A DNA stretch of 64,000 nucleotides, taken from assembly GCF_000717175.1 (NCBI RefSeq), contig NZ_JNYD01000012.1, positions 1 through 64,000 on the forward strand. Direction: 5' to 3'. The translations under genes and the position numbers were made by a program. This document shows, piece by piece, positions 7,063 to 15,596 of this stretch (positions are counted from its first letter, which is position 1; the number at the start of each line of letters is the position of its first letter). The notes beneath the pieces were generated by a model that saw nothing but the letters and a program-made list of their open reading frames with translations, was not told the DNA's origin and searched no databases. The DNA is from Pseudonocardia autotrophica. Lineage in GTDB: Bacteria > Actinomycetota > Actinomycetes > Mycobacteriales > Pseudonocardiaceae.

Positions 7063-8157
7063 TCACGCGGGCCGGTCGCTCCCGGTCCGTCGTGGGGTGG
7101 ACCGCAGTGCGTCCCGGAAATCATCGGGGGCGGCCGGATCGTCCGGAACGCCGCTGCGCTGGTGGGCGAGGACGAGCCCGGGGTCGACCGTCCGCAGCAC
7201 GGCCGCGGCGGCGTCGTGGCCGAGCCGGGAGGCGAGCTCGACGCGCGGGACGTCGATCGTCAGGCCGCGGATGCCTGCCGACCGCTCCGGTGAGATGGCG
7301 AACAGGTGGCTGCCGGACCGGCCGGGGTGGGCGGCGTCGGAGAGCAGGTCGAGGCTGTCCGCGTGCCGCCGGACGTCCTGGGTCATCGCGCCGAGCCCGG
7401 GGGCGAGCAGGTCGATCGACCGCGCCCACCACGGCGTGCGGCCGGTCGGGTCGGAGCGGCGCAGCTCGGGGACGGTGCGGGTGAGCAGGACCAGGACGTG
7501 CGTGGCCCCGTCCCGCAGGGCCCGCGCCACCGGCAGCGGGTCGCCGATCGAGCCGTCGATCCAGCGCCGCCCGTGCAGCTCGACCGGCGGCCCGGTGAGC
7601 AGCGGGATCGCCGCCGTCGCGCGCATGGCCAGCCGCCAGTCCGCGGCGGTGGTGAGCCCGCCGAGGGCATGCGGCGTCATGTCGTCCGCGTCGGTGACCA
7701 GGACCCGCAGCGGGGCTGGGCTGTCCCGCAGCGCCTCCCAGTCGGTGGGCTTGCTGTGCACCAGGATCTCGTCGATCAGGTGGTCGAGCGAGACCATCGG
7801 CCGGCGCGTGCGGAGCCGGCGCGGGTCGACGAAGGCGCGGGTGGCCATGTCGTCGGGGAAGATCCGGGAGGCCTCGTAGCCGTGCCCGAGCAGCAGCGCG
7901 GTGGCCACGAAGGCGCCGGCGGAGCTGCCGTAGGCCACGTCGAAGGCCGGGGCCAGTCCCGCCTGCTCGAGGGCCCACACCATGCCGCCCGCGTAGGCCC
8001 CGCGCATCCCGCCGCCGCCGACGACGAGGGCGATCCGGTGCCCGTCCGTCCGGGCGCCGGGGCGGCTGCCGGAGTCCCGGCGGCGGAACAGGGCGTGCAG
8101 GACCTCGGCGTCGCCCTGGAGATCCCCTTCGGGCAGGTCCCCCATGACCCTCATCAT
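7063..8157 (-). CDS. Patatin-like phospholipase
   Basis: The 364-residue product has all patatin elements: the oxyanion loop VVGGGGMRGAYAGG (about residues 46-59), the nucleophile elbow AYGSSAGAF (Ser of GxSxG), and the catalytic Asp in WIDGSIGDPLP. The Ser-Asp dyad predicts acyl hydrolase activity on membrane or storage lipids. No signal peptide is evident, so it is probably cytosolic or membrane-associated. The start could be any of two Met codons (MMRVM); the first is used here. It is divergent from the enoyl-CoA hydratase gene, with 34 bp between starts. Confidence 0.9.
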   Translation of the reverse strand: MMRVMGDLPEGDLQGDAEVLHALFRRRDSGSRPGARTDGHRIALVVGGGGMRGAYAGGMVWALEQAGLAPAFDVAYGSSAGAFVATALLLGHGYEASRIFPDDMATRAFVDPRRLRTRRPMVSLDHLIDEILVHSKPTDWEALRDSPAPLRVLVTDADDMTPHALGGLTTAADWRLAMRATAAIPLLTGPPVELHGRRWIDGSIGDPLPVARALRDGATHVLVLLTRTVPELRRSDPTGRTPWWARSIDLLAPGLGAMTQDVRRHADSLDLLSDAAHPGRSGSHLFAISPERSAGIRGLTIDVPRVELASRLGHDAAAAVLRTVDPGLVLAHQRSGVPDDPAAPDDFRDALRSTPRRTGSDRPA

Positions 8158-8191
8158 GACCCGGTGGGAGCGCCGCGGTCAGGATGACCGG

Positions 8192-8968
8192 ATGAACGTC
8201 ACCGACGACGGCCCGGTGCGCCGGATCACCCTCGACCGGCCCGAGGCGCGCAACGCCCTGACCGCGGGCGACGTCCGCGACCTGCACGCCGCCCTCGACC
8301 TCGGCCCGGACAGCCGGGCCGTCGTGGTCGACGCCGCCGGTCCCGTGTTCTCCGCCGGCATGCACGTCGACGAGTTCCTGGCCCTCTCCTCGGTCGCCGA
8401 CGCGGAGGCCTTCATCGCGCGGCTGCGCGACCTGCTGCGGGCGGTCCGGACGGCGCCGGTGCCGGTGCTCGTGGCCGTCGACGGGCCGTGCATCGGCGCG
8501 GCGTTCGAGCTCGCCCTGGCCGCCGACCTCCGGGTGGCGACCACGCGGGCGGCGTTCGGGCTGCCGGAGGTGAAGCTGGGCATCCCCTCGGTGGTCGACG
8601 CGGCGCTGCTGCAGCAGCACGTCGGGCTGGCGTTGGCCAAGGAGATCGTGCTGACCGGGGACCTCTACCCGGTCGAGCGGCTCGGCACGCTGTGCAACGC
8701 GGTCGTCGAGCCGTCCGGGCTGGCCGGTGCCGTCGAGGAGCTGCTCGCCAAGGTCCGCGGGCACACCCGCACGGTGCTCGCGGCACAGAAGCGCCTGTTC
8801 GAGACGTGGCAGAACACCGGGCTGGCCGAGGGCGCCGACCGGAGCGTGCAGGAGTTCGCCGGCGTCTTCGCGGAGGAGGAGACGCGGGAGGTGCTCGCGG
8901 CCTACCGGGCCCGGCTCGGCCGGCGGGGAGCCTCCCGCGACGGCTCAGGCAGGCGTACCGACGGCTGA
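8192..8968 (+). CDS. Enoyl-CoA hydratase/isomerase family protein
   Basis: The 258-residue crotonase-fold product contains RITLDRPEARNALTA at the N terminus, the acyl-CoA-binding strand AGPVFSAGMHVDEF, and both segments that carry the catalytic Glu residues: IGAAFELALAADLRVA and FGLPEVKLGIPSVV. The oxyanion-hole glycines differ from the usual GGG and PGxGG, so the exact reaction is open. ATG at 8192 follows AGGATGACCGG. The stop at 8966-8968 lies in the second copy of a 21-bp tandem duplication. Confidence 0.82.
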   Translation: MNVTDDGPVRRITLDRPEARNALTAGDVRDLHAALDLGPDSRAVVVDAAGPVFSAGMHVDEFLALSSVADAEAFIARLRDLLRAVRTAPVPVLVAVDGPCIGAAFELALAADLRVATTRAAFGLPEVKLGIPSVVDAALLQQHVGLALAKEIVLTGDLYPVERLGTLCNAVVEPSGLAGAVEELLAKVRGHTRTVLAAQKRLFETWQNTGLAEGADRSVQEFAGVFAEEETREVLAAYRARLGRRGASRDGSGRRTDG

Positions 8969-8982
8969 GGCAGGCGTATCGA
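8941..8982 (+). repeat. 21-bp tandem duplication creating the stop of the hydratase gene
   Basis: Two adjacent 21-bp units (8941-8961 and 8962-8982) differ at only two positions: TCA versus TGA, and ACC versus ATC. The C-to-G change in the second unit produces the TGA stop of the enoyl-CoA hydratase gene. Confidence 0.8.
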
Positions 8983-9104
8983 CGTGCCGGGGAGACGAAG
9001 ACGGCGGCGGGTTTCGTACCCCCGGCACGAAGGTCGATCGCGTGACCGATGTCACGGTGCAGGGGACACCCCGAGCCCGTCCGCATCGGACCCAGGAGGC
9101 AGCG

Positions 9105-10028
9105 TTGCCCGTCCACCCCGAAGCCCAGACCCTGCTCGACGCCCTCGCCGAGCAAGGCATGCCGCCGTTCCCGCAGATGACGGTGCCGATGGCCCGCGCC
9201 GCGGCGAAGGGCTTCCTCGACCTGCAGGGCGAGCCGGAGTCGATCGCGGTCGACGAGCGCCGCATCACGGGGCCCGCGAGCCAGATCCCGGTCCGGATCT
9301 ACACCCCCGACGGTGACGGCCCCAAGCCGCTGGTCGTGTACTTCCACGGCGGCGGCTGGGTGATCGGCGACCTGGACATCGTCGACCGCCCGCTGCGCAG
9401 CATCGCCAACCGCAGCGGCGCCGTGATCGTGTCCGTCGACTACCGGCTGGCGCCCGAGCACGTCGCGCCCGCCGCGTTCGACGACTGCTACGCGGCCACC
9501 GTGTGGGCCGCCGAGAACGCCGCGGAGCTCGGCGCCGACCCGGACCGGCTGATCGTCGCCGGCGACTCCGCGGGCGGGCACCTGGCCGCGTCCGTCGCCC
9601 AGGCCGCGAAGGACCGCGGCGGCCCCGCGATCGCCGCGCAGCTGCTGCTCTACCCGGTGACCGACTTCGACTTCTCGACGCCGTCGTACGAGGAGAACGC
9701 CGACGGCTACCTGCTCACCCGCGGCGCGATGGAGTGGTTCTGGGCGCACTACCTGGGCGCGCAGAGCGACGACCTCGACTACCTGTGCCCCGGCCGCCGA
9801 GAGGACGTCTCCGGCCTGCCGCCGGCCTACGTCGCGACGTCGGAGTTCGACCCGCTGCGCGACGAGGGCGAGAACTACGCCCGCAAGCTCGAGGCCGCCG
9901 GCGTGCCCGTCACCCTGAAGCGGTTCGACGGCATGCTGCACGACTTCCTGTGGACCCTCGGCGCCACGCCGTCGGGTGCCGGGATCATCGACGAGATCGC
10001 CGACGCGGTGCGGAAGGCCGGCGCGTGA
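9105..10028 (+). CDS. Alpha/beta hydrolase, hormone-sensitive-lipase family (family IV esterase)
   Basis: I choose the TTG at 9105 because AGGAGG lies 6 bases upstream; an upstream GTG at 9043 has no such site. The 307-residue product then begins LPVHPEAQTLLDALAEQG. Family IV motifs are complete: oxyanion HGGGW in VVYFHGGGWVIGD, nucleophile GDSAGGH, Asp in TSEFDPLRDEGE, and His in MLHDFLWTLG. It probably hydrolyses esters or lactones. Its stop overlaps the start of the flavin monooxygenase gene (GTGA), and the pair suggests Baeyer-Villiger oxidation of a ketone followed by ester hydrolysis. Confidence 0.92.
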   Translation: MPVHPEAQTLLDALAEQGMPPFPQMTVPMARAAAKGFLDLQGEPESIAVDERRITGPASQIPVRIYTPDGDGPKPLVVYFHGGGWVIGDLDIVDRPLRSIANRSGAVIVSVDYRLAPEHVAPAAFDDCYAATVWAAENAAELGADPDRLIVAGDSAGGHLAASVAQAAKDRGGPAIAAQLLLYPVTDFDFSTPSYEENADGYLLTRGAMEWFWAHYLGAQSDDLDYLCPGRREDVSGLPPAYVATSEFDPLRDEGENYARKLEAAGVPVTLKRFDGMLHDFLWTLGATPSGAGIIDEIADAVRKAGA

Positions 10029-11482
10029 CGCAGCGGGTCGAGGTCGCCGTCCTGGGAGCGGGACTCGGCGGCCTCGGGATGGCCGAGCGGCTGCTGCAGT
10101 CCGGCGAGGAGTCGTTCGTGCTGCTCGAGAAGGCGGGCGACTGGGGCGGCACCTGGCGGGACAACACCTACCCCGGCGCCTCCTGCGACGTGCAGTCGCA
10201 CCTGTACTGGTTCTCCTTCGACGAGCAGCCGGACTGGAGCCGGGTGTTCGCGTTCCAGCCGGAGATCAAGGCGCACATCGACCGCCTCGTGAACCGGCTC
10301 GGCCTCGCGCCGCGCATCCGGCTCAACACCGAGGTGACGGCGGCGCACTGGGACGAGGCCGAGGGCGTCTGGCGGATCGCGGTGTCCGAGGGCGAGGACG
10401 TCGTCGCCCGGGCCCTGGTCACGGCGTGGGGCCAGCTCAACCGGCCCACCTTCCGCGACATCGCCGGCCGGGAGACCTTCCGCGGCGAGTCGTGGCACTC
10501 GGCGCGCTGGAACCACGACGTCGACCTGCGGGGCAAGCGCGTCGCGTGCATCGGCAACGGGGCCAGCGCGGCGCAGCTCATCCCCGAGGTGGCCGAGGTC
10601 GCCGGCGAGCTGCTCGTGTTCCAGCGGACGCCGAACTACGTGGTGCCCCGCGAGGACCGCCCGTACGACCCGGAGGAGCGCGCACGGTACCGGCAGCGGG
10701 AGTTCCTGCAGGAGAGCCGCGACGGCTTCTACTGGGAGCACGAGGGCTGGATGGGGGCGATGAAGCAGGGCACGGACGTGGCCGCCGAGTTCACCGCCGC
10801 CGCCCGCGCCCACCTCGAGGCCCAGGTCCCGGACGAGGAGCTGCGCGCCAAGCTCTGGCCGGACTACCCGATCGGCTGCAAGCGGATCATCATCGCGGAC
10901 ACCTTCTACCCGGCGCTGGTGCGCGACAACGTGCAGCTGGTGACCGAGAAGCTCGAGGGCGTGGAGCCCGAGGGCGTGCGGACCGCCGACGGCGTGCTGC
11001 ACGAGGTGGACGTGATCGTCTACGCCACCGGGTTCGAGACGCTGTCCTTCAACTGCGCGCTCGACGTCCGCGGCCGCGACGGCCTGCAGCTCGCGGAGGC
11101 CTGGCGGGACGGCCCGCAGGCCTACCTCGGGATCACCGTCACCGGCTTCCCGAACCTGTTCATGCTCTACGGCCCGAACACGAACCTCGGCCACAACTCG
11201 ATCATCGCGATGCTCGAGTGCCAGTTCGAGTACGTGCTGCAGGGCCTGGCCGTGGGGAAGGAGAAGGGCGCGGCACTCGCGGTCCGGGCCGAGGCGCAGG
11301 ACGCGTACAACGCCGAGCTGCAGCGCGAGCTGCGGGACAGCTCCTTCGCGGGCAGCTGCAACAGCTGGTACAAGACGGCCGACGGACGGATCACCAACAA
11401 CTGGAAGGGCAGCGTGGAGGACTACCGGGCGGCCACCCGGGAGCTCGACGTGGCGGACTACGACCTCGTGCCCACCCCCTGA
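10025..11482 (+). CDS. Flavin-dependent monooxygenase, Baeyer-Villiger type
   Basis: The 485-residue product has an FAD-binding GxGxxG near the N terminus (AVLGAGLGGLGMAERLL) and the sequence FRGESWHSARWNHD. The latter matches the Baeyer-Villiger fingerprint FxGxxxHxxxW. The NADPH-binding CIGNGASAAQLIPEV follows, and the C-terminal part has the ATGF-type motif (YATGFETLSF). It probably converts ketones to esters or lactones with O2 and NADPH. The GTG start overlaps the upstream esterase gene by 4 bases, so the two are cotranscribed. A strong stem-loop and then a PucR gene follow. Confidence 0.9.
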   Translation: MTQRVEVAVLGAGLGGLGMAERLLQSGEESFVLLEKAGDWGGTWRDNTYPGASCDVQSHLYWFSFDEQPDWSRVFAFQPEIKAHIDRLVNRLGLAPRIRLNTEVTAAHWDEAEGVWRIAVSEGEDVVARALVTAWGQLNRPTFRDIAGRETFRGESWHSARWNHDVDLRGKRVACIGNGASAAQLIPEVAEVAGELLVFQRTPNYVVPREDRPYDPEERARYRQREFLQESRDGFYWEHEGWMGAMKQGTDVAAEFTAAARAHLEAQVPDEELRAKLWPDYPIGCKRIIIADTFYPALVRDNVQLVTEKLEGVEPEGVRTADGVLHEVDVIVYATGFETLSFNCALDVRGRDGLQLAEAWRDGPQAYLGITVTGFPNLFMLYGPNTNLGHNSIIAMLECQFEYVLQGLAVGKEKGAALAVRAEAQDAYNAELQRELRDSSFAGSCNSWYKTADGRITNNWKGSVEDYRAATRELDVADYDLVPTP

Positions 11483-11490
11483 CCAGGGCA

Positions 11491-11568
11491 CTCCGCACCG
11501 ACCTCCGGCCGGGTGCGACGCGGGCAACGGCGCCGGCGTCGCACCCGGCCGGGCTCGTCCGTGCGGAG
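11491..11568 (+). terminator. Large nested stem-loop terminator
   Basis: An inner 17-bp perfect stem (11505-11521 with 11536-11552, core CCGGCCGGGTGCGACGC) is enclosed by an outer 8-bp stem CTCCGCAC/GTGCGGAG (11491-11498, 11561-11568). It begins 8 bases after the monooxygenase stop and insulates it from the PucR promoter. Confidence 0.7.
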
Positions 11569-11570
11569 AC

Positions 11571-11604
11571 TTGTCAAACGTTCGGCAGAACGTACTGTGT
11601 GGGG
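11571..11604 (+). promoter_or_regulatory. PucR promoter with embedded palindrome
   Basis: TTGTCA (11571-11576), a 16-base spacer and TACTGT (11593-11598) form a plausible promoter whose start would fall on the GTG at 11605. The palindrome ACGTTC-GGCA-GAACGT (11578-11593) fills the spacer and is a likely operator. Confidence 0.6.
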
Positions 11605-12885
11605 GTGCCGCCATCGTCGACGGACGTCTCCCCGGCCGGTCTCGCCCAGGTGGGCGGCTGCGTCCGGGCGATCGCCGTCGCCCTGGGCCGGCGGGTCGTC
11701 GAGATCGCGCTCGACCTCCGCCAGCTGATGGCCACCGAGATCGCCGAGCTCGACGGCGACCCCCGGATCGTCGAGCTGCTCGGCGCCTCCGTCGAGGGCA
11801 ACGTCGAGACGATCCTGCACATGCTGGCGCACGAGATCCCGGCCGAGCGGATGGAACCGCCGTCGGCCGCCTTCGAGTACGCCCGCCGGCTCGCCCAGCG
11901 CGGGGTCCCGGTCAACGCCCTGCTCCGCGCCTACCGGGTGGGCCACGACCGGCTGCTGCGCTGGATGTTCGCCGAGCTCGACCGGCGCCGGGAGGACCCG
12001 GTGGTGGCGCTCGGCGTCGCGCGGCGGATGGTCGGCGACACCTTCGGCTACGTCGACTGGATCTGCCAGCAGGTCGCCGAGGTCTACGAGGAGGAGCGCG
12101 AGCGCTGGCTCGCCAACCGGGACACGCTGCGGGCGGGCCGGGTCCGGGCCCTGCTCGACGGCGACGGCCCGGCCGACCTCGACGCCCTCGAGACCACCCT
12201 GGGCTACGGGCTTCGCGGGCGGCACCTCGCGCTGGTCGCCTGGTCCGGCGAGGGGGAGGGCGCGGCCGTCGTCCGGCTCGTCGGGACGCTGGCCGACCGG
12301 ACCGGCTGCCGCGGCCGCCCGCTCTGCGTGGCCTACGACCATGCGACGACCTGGGCCTGGCTGCCGCTCGGCCGGGACTCCTCGGTGGGGGACCTGACCA
12401 AGGCGGTCGAGGCGCTCGTCGAGGAGAACGGGCAGGCCGTGCGGATCGCCGTCGGCGAACCCGGGACCGGGGTGGCCGGGTTCCGGGAGAGCCACCGCCA
12501 GGCCGTCCGCGCGCAGACCGTGGCCCTCGCCGCGGGCGACGACGCCCGGACGATCACGACCTTCGCCGACGTCGGCGCCGTCGCCCTGCTCTGCGCGGAT
12601 CTCGACGCCGCGCGCATCTGGGTGGCGGACACCCTCGGCGGTCTCGCCGCCGACGACCCGCAGCGCGCCCGGCTGCGCGAGACCCTGCGCGTGTTCCTCG
12701 CGGCGGGCGGCAGCTACACCACGGCGGCCGATCACCTGACCATGCACAAGAACTCGGTGCGCTACCGGGTGAGCCGGGCCGAACGGGAGCGCGGGCGGCC
12801 GCTGACCGAGGGCCGGATCGATCTCGAGCTGGCGCTGCTGGCCTGCCGCTGGCTCGGCCGCGCGGTGCTCACACCCGCCCGGTGA
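11605..12885 (+). CDS. PucR family transcriptional regulator
   Basis: The 426-residue product has an N-terminal helical RsbRD-like sensory part (VVEIALDLRQLMATEIAEL, ending in VAEVYEEERERWL), a central GGDEF/CdaR-like domain, and a C-terminal PucR HTH with FLAAGGSYTTAADHLTMHKN followed by SVRYRVSRAE. PucR/CdaR proteins act as activators of neighbouring catabolic genes. The likely targets are the upstream esterase/monooxygenase pair or the following esterase gene. GTG codons at 11599 and 11605 are both possible; 11605 is preferred because a -10 box ends 6 bases before it, implying a leaderless message. The inducer is unknown. Confidence 0.85.
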   Translation: MPPSSTDVSPAGLAQVGGCVRAIAVALGRRVVEIALDLRQLMATEIAELDGDPRIVELLGASVEGNVETILHMLAHEIPAERMEPPSAAFEYARRLAQRGVPVNALLRAYRVGHDRLLRWMFAELDRRREDPVVALGVARRMVGDTFGYVDWICQQVAEVYEEERERWLANRDTLRAGRVRALLDGDGPADLDALETTLGYGLRGRHLALVAWSGEGEGAAVVRLVGTLADRTGCRGRPLCVAYDHATTWAWLPLGRDSSVGDLTKAVEALVEENGQAVRIAVGEPGTGVAGFRESHRQAVRAQTVALAAGDDARTITTFADVGAVALLCADLDAARIWVADTLGGLAADDPQRARLRETLRVFLAAGGSYTTAADHLTMHKNSVRYRVSRAERERGRPLTEGRIDLELALLACRWLGRAVLTPAR

Positions 12886-12906
12886 TCGTGGGTAGTGTCT
12901 CTGGTC

Positions 12907-14142
12907 GTGAGCGCTCTGAAGACCGAGGTCGAGCCGGACGAGGTCGGGCTCGACGCGCAGCGGCTGGACCGCATCGAGTCGCACTTCGCGAAGTACGTCG
13001 ACGCCGGCAAGCTCGCCGGCTGGTCCGTCGCCGTCGCCCGCCGCGGGAAGGTCGCGTACGTCGCGCACCACGGCCTGCGGGACGTCGAGGCCGGGCTCCC
13101 CGTCACCGACGACACGATCTGGCGCATCTACTCGATGACCAAGCCGATCACCTCCGTCGCCGCGCTGATGCTGTGGGAGGAGGGGGCGCTCGAGCTCACC
13201 GACCCGGTCTCGCGTTACATCCCGTCCTTCGCCGACACCCGCGTCTACCGCTCCGGCTCCGCGCTCAACCCCGGCACCGAGCCCGTGGTCGAGCCGGTCC
13301 GGGTCCACCACCTGCTCACCCACACGTCCGGGCTCACCTACGGCTTCCACCACGCCCACCCCGTCGACGAGATGTACCGCGGCAAGGGCCACGAGTTCGG
13401 CGCCCCGCGCGGGCACGACCTCGCCACCGCCTGCGACACCTGGGCGAGCCTGCCGCTGCTGTTCCAGCCGGGCAGCGAGTGGAACTACGGCGTCTCGACG
13501 GACGTGCTCGGCCGGGTCGTCGAGGTCGCCTCCGGCATGTCGCTCGACGCCTTCTTCCGCGAGCGGATCCTCGACCCGCTCGGCATGACCGACACCGGCT
13601 TCCACGTCTCCGGCGAGGAGGACCTGGCGCGGCTCGCCACGCTGTACGTGCCGAAGCCCGGCGGCGGGCTGGTCCGCAGCGGGGCGATGGCCGAGGCGAT
13701 CACCCGCGAGCCGACCTTCCTGTCCGGCGGGGGCGGGCTGGCGTCGACGCTGCACGACTACCACCGCTTCACCCAGATGCTCGCGCGCGGCGGCGAGCTC
13801 GACGGCGTGCGCCTGCTCGGCCCGCGCACCCTCGCCTACGCCACGCGCAACCATCTGCCCGGCGGCGCGGACCTGGAGACCGTCGGCCGGCCGATCTTCG
13901 CGGAGTCCACCTACCAGGGGACGGGCTTCGGGCTGGGGTTCTCGGTCGTCGTCGACCCGGCGGCGGGCAAGCAGCTGCAGGGGCTCGGGGAGTACGGCTG
14001 GGGCGGGCTGGCCAGCACGGCCTTCTACATCGACCCGGTCGAGGAGCTCTCGGTGGTCTTCATGACCCAGCTGATGCCCTCGAGCACCTACCCGATCCGC
14101 CCGCAGCTGCGGGTGCTGGTGTCGCAGGCGGTGGTCTCGTGA
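12907..14142 (+). CDS. Serine hydrolase of the beta-lactamase/family VIII esterase type
   Basis: The 411-residue product has the SxxK nucleophile motif in IYSMTKPITSVAALM (about residues 73-87), the Tyr motif in WNYGVSTDVLGRVVE, and a C-terminal GWGGLAST in place of KTG. This pattern is typical of EstB-like family VIII esterases rather than true beta-lactamases. No secretion signal is present, which supports an intracellular esterase. I choose GTG at 12907 because it begins the compact N terminus SALKTEVEPDEVGLD. It is 21 bases after the PucR stop and could share its transcript. Confidence 0.87.
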   Translation: MSALKTEVEPDEVGLDAQRLDRIESHFAKYVDAGKLAGWSVAVARRGKVAYVAHHGLRDVEAGLPVTDDTIWRIYSMTKPITSVAALMLWEEGALELTDPVSRYIPSFADTRVYRSGSALNPGTEPVVEPVRVHHLLTHTSGLTYGFHHAHPVDEMYRGKGHEFGAPRGHDLATACDTWASLPLLFQPGSEWNYGVSTDVLGRVVEVASGMSLDAFFRERILDPLGMTDTGFHVSGEEDLARLATLYVPKPGGGLVRSGAMAEAITREPTFLSGGGGLASTLHDYHRFTQMLARGGELDGVRLLGPRTLAYATRNHLPGGADLETVGRPIFAESTYQGTGFGLGFSVVVDPAAGKQLQGLGEYGWGGLASTAFYIDPVEELSVVFMTQLMPSSTYPIRPQLRVLVSQAVVS

Positions 14143-14215
14143 GCGAGCTCGCGAGCTCATCGTTCCCCACCGCAGCGCCGCGAACGCGACCGACGAGCGC
14201 CGGCGAGAAGGGGTC

Positions 14216-14635
14216 ATGAGCTGGGTGGACGAGCGCGAGGGCTCGTGGGTCCTCGCGTTCGTCATCCGGGTGGTCGTGGTCGCGATCGCGCTGTGGGTCG
14301 CCACCTGGCTGGTCGACGGCATCGAGCTCGGCGGGACCACCACGGGAGCCCGGGTGGGCACCCTGGTCGTGGTCGCGCTGATCTTCGGCCTGGTCAACGC
14401 CTTCCTCAAGCCCGTGATCAAGATCCTCAGCTGCCCGCTGTACATCCTCACGCTCGGGCTGTTCGGCCTGGTGATCAACGCCCTGCTGTTCTGGCTGGTC
14501 GGCTCGTTCGCCTCGCGGATCGGCCTGCCGTTCGTGGTCGACGGCTTCTGGCCGGGCTTCTGGGGCGCCATCGTCGTCGCGATCGTCGGCTTCGTCCTGC
14601 ACCTGCTGATCCCGGACCGCTTCGACCAGCGCTGA
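14216..14635 (+). CDS. Phage holin family (mycobacterial 4 / PF04020-type) membrane protein
   Basis: The 139-residue protein has four transmembrane segments at roughly 12-33, 44-65, 72-98 and 115-135. It also has the family hallmark NAFLKPVIKILSCPLYILTL in the loop between the second and third. Despite its name the family is a widespread bacterial membrane protein of unknown function, and nothing here suggests a prophage. ATG at 14216 follows AGAAGGGGTC. Confidence 0.85.
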   Translation: MSWVDEREGSWVLAFVIRVVVVAIALWVATWLVDGIELGGTTTGARVGTLVVVALIFGLVNAFLKPVIKILSCPLYILTLGLFGLVINALLFWLVGSFASRIGLPFVVDGFWPGFWGAIVVAIVGFVLHLLIPDRFDQR

Positions 14636-14636
14636 C

Positions 14637-14676
14637 GTGCGGGGTGAGTGGTGCCGGAGCACCGCTCACCGCGCAC
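14637..14676. terminator. Bidirectional hairpin between convergent genes
   Basis: A 40-base near-perfect inverted repeat (arms GTGCGGGGTGAGTGGTGC and GAGCACCGCTCACCGCGCAC) starts directly after the membrane-protein stop and ends 7 bases before the stop of tenA. Confidence 0.7.
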
Positions 14677-14683
14677 GGCGGGC

Positions 14684-15352
14684 TCAGACGGGCCAGGTCT
14701 CCTCGCGGTAGCCGCCGTCCCAGAACATCCACTCGTACCGGCTGGTCGTGGTGAAGTGCGCCCGCATCCGGGCGAGCTCGGCCTCGGAGACCGACTCGCC
14801 GATCCGGTCGGTGGCGGCGAGCACGGCGTCGACGACGGCCTGGAACTCCTCGCCGCCGTAGGTGGCGATCCAGCGGGCGTAGAGCGGGTCGGGGGAGCCG
14901 GCCTCGAGCAGGTGCTCGCCGACCTTCGCGTAGATCCAGTAGCAGGGGAGCACCGCCGCGACCGCCTCCGCGTACGAGCCGGAGTACGCGGTGGCGAGCA
15001 GGTAGCTCACGTACGCCTGGGTGGCGGGCGCGACCGGCAGGGCCGCGGCCTGTTCGGCGGTCAGATCCAGCTTGCCGAGCAGCTCGGCGTGCAGCTCCTG
15101 CTCCGCGGCGATCGCACCGGCCGCGTGGGCGCAGAACATGGCGAGGTCGTCCTCGTCGGGCGCCTTGGCCGCGCACAGCGCGAGCGCGCGGGCGAACCCG
15201 CGCAGGTAGTGCGAGTCCTGGACGATGTAGTGCCGGAAGGCCGAGTGCGGCAGCGTGCCGTCGGTCAGCCCGGTGACGAACGGGTGGGCGAGGATCGCGG
15301 CGTGGACGCCCTCGACGTCGCTCCACAGGACGTCGGTCGTGCGGGTGCTCAT
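14684..15352 (-). CDS. tenA: TenA/thiaminase II family protein
   Basis: The 222-residue product has the full TenA length and its motifs: FRHYIVQDSHYLRGFARALA near residue 40, the catalytic Cys in AVLPCYWIYAKVGE, and a C-terminal Glu in SRYEWMFWDGGY. TenA proteins hydrolyse aminopyrimidine thiamine breakdown products so that the pyrimidine can be reused. No thi genes are adjacent and I find no TPP riboswitch upstream, so the role in thiamine salvage rests on family membership. ATG at 15352 is chosen. Confidence 0.9.
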   Translation of the reverse strand: MSTRTTDVLWSDVEGVHAAILAHPFVTGLTDGTLPHSAFRHYIVQDSHYLRGFARALALCAAKAPDEDDLAMFCAHAAGAIAAEQELHAELLGKLDLTAEQAAALPVAPATQAYVSYLLATAYSGSYAEAVAAVLPCYWIYAKVGEHLLEAGSPDPLYARWIATYGGEEFQAVVDAVLAATDRIGESVSEAELARMRAHFTTTSRYEWMFWDGGYREETWPV

Positions 15353-15457
15353 GCCCGGAACCGTAGGGCCCGCGGAACGACCGTCGGTGTGGCGTGGACC
15401 ACCCATGGAGTGATCATGTGCGCGAGGGGTAGTCGCGTTCTGACAGTTCGTGCGCTC

Positions 15458-15490
15458 AGAGTGAGACACTGGTCACTCTTCGGGTAGGAT
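15458..15490 (+). promoter_or_regulatory. Possible promoter with inverted repeat
   Basis: An inverted repeat AGAGTGA-N8-TCACTCT (15458-15479) overlaps a weak -35 (TGAGAC, 15462-15467), followed after 17 bases by TAGGAT (15485-15490). It would drive the small gene at 15597 with a leader of about 100 bases. The assignment is tentative. Confidence 0.4.
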
Positions 15491-15596
15491 GACACCTGCC
15501 GGTAAACGGGGTGAGTCACGATGGAACACCACGGATGGCGACTCAGCGCTGAGCGCGCGCCGGCCCGCACGTCCTTCCTTCACGGAGGTGAGTGGA

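Noticed and set aside
12907..14142. True beta-lactamase resistance gene
   Set aside because: The SxxK motif is shared, but the protein lacks a signal peptide and the KTG motif, fitting a family VIII esterase better.
14216..14635. Prophage holin
   Set aside because: The PF04020-type protein is a common chromosomal membrane protein; no phage genes, attachment sites or lysis genes are nearby.
11458..14676. Open frame of 1072 codons on the minus strand
   Set aside because: It is antisense to PucR, the esterase and the membrane-protein gene. High GC keeps antisense frames open, and the composition (Arg, Gly, Pro, Val-rich) shows no domain.
15353..15596. TPP riboswitch upstream of tenA
   Set aside because: I find no CTGAGA and ACC...CTGAT(C)-type conserved segments; only a possible promoter for the opposite gene is visible.
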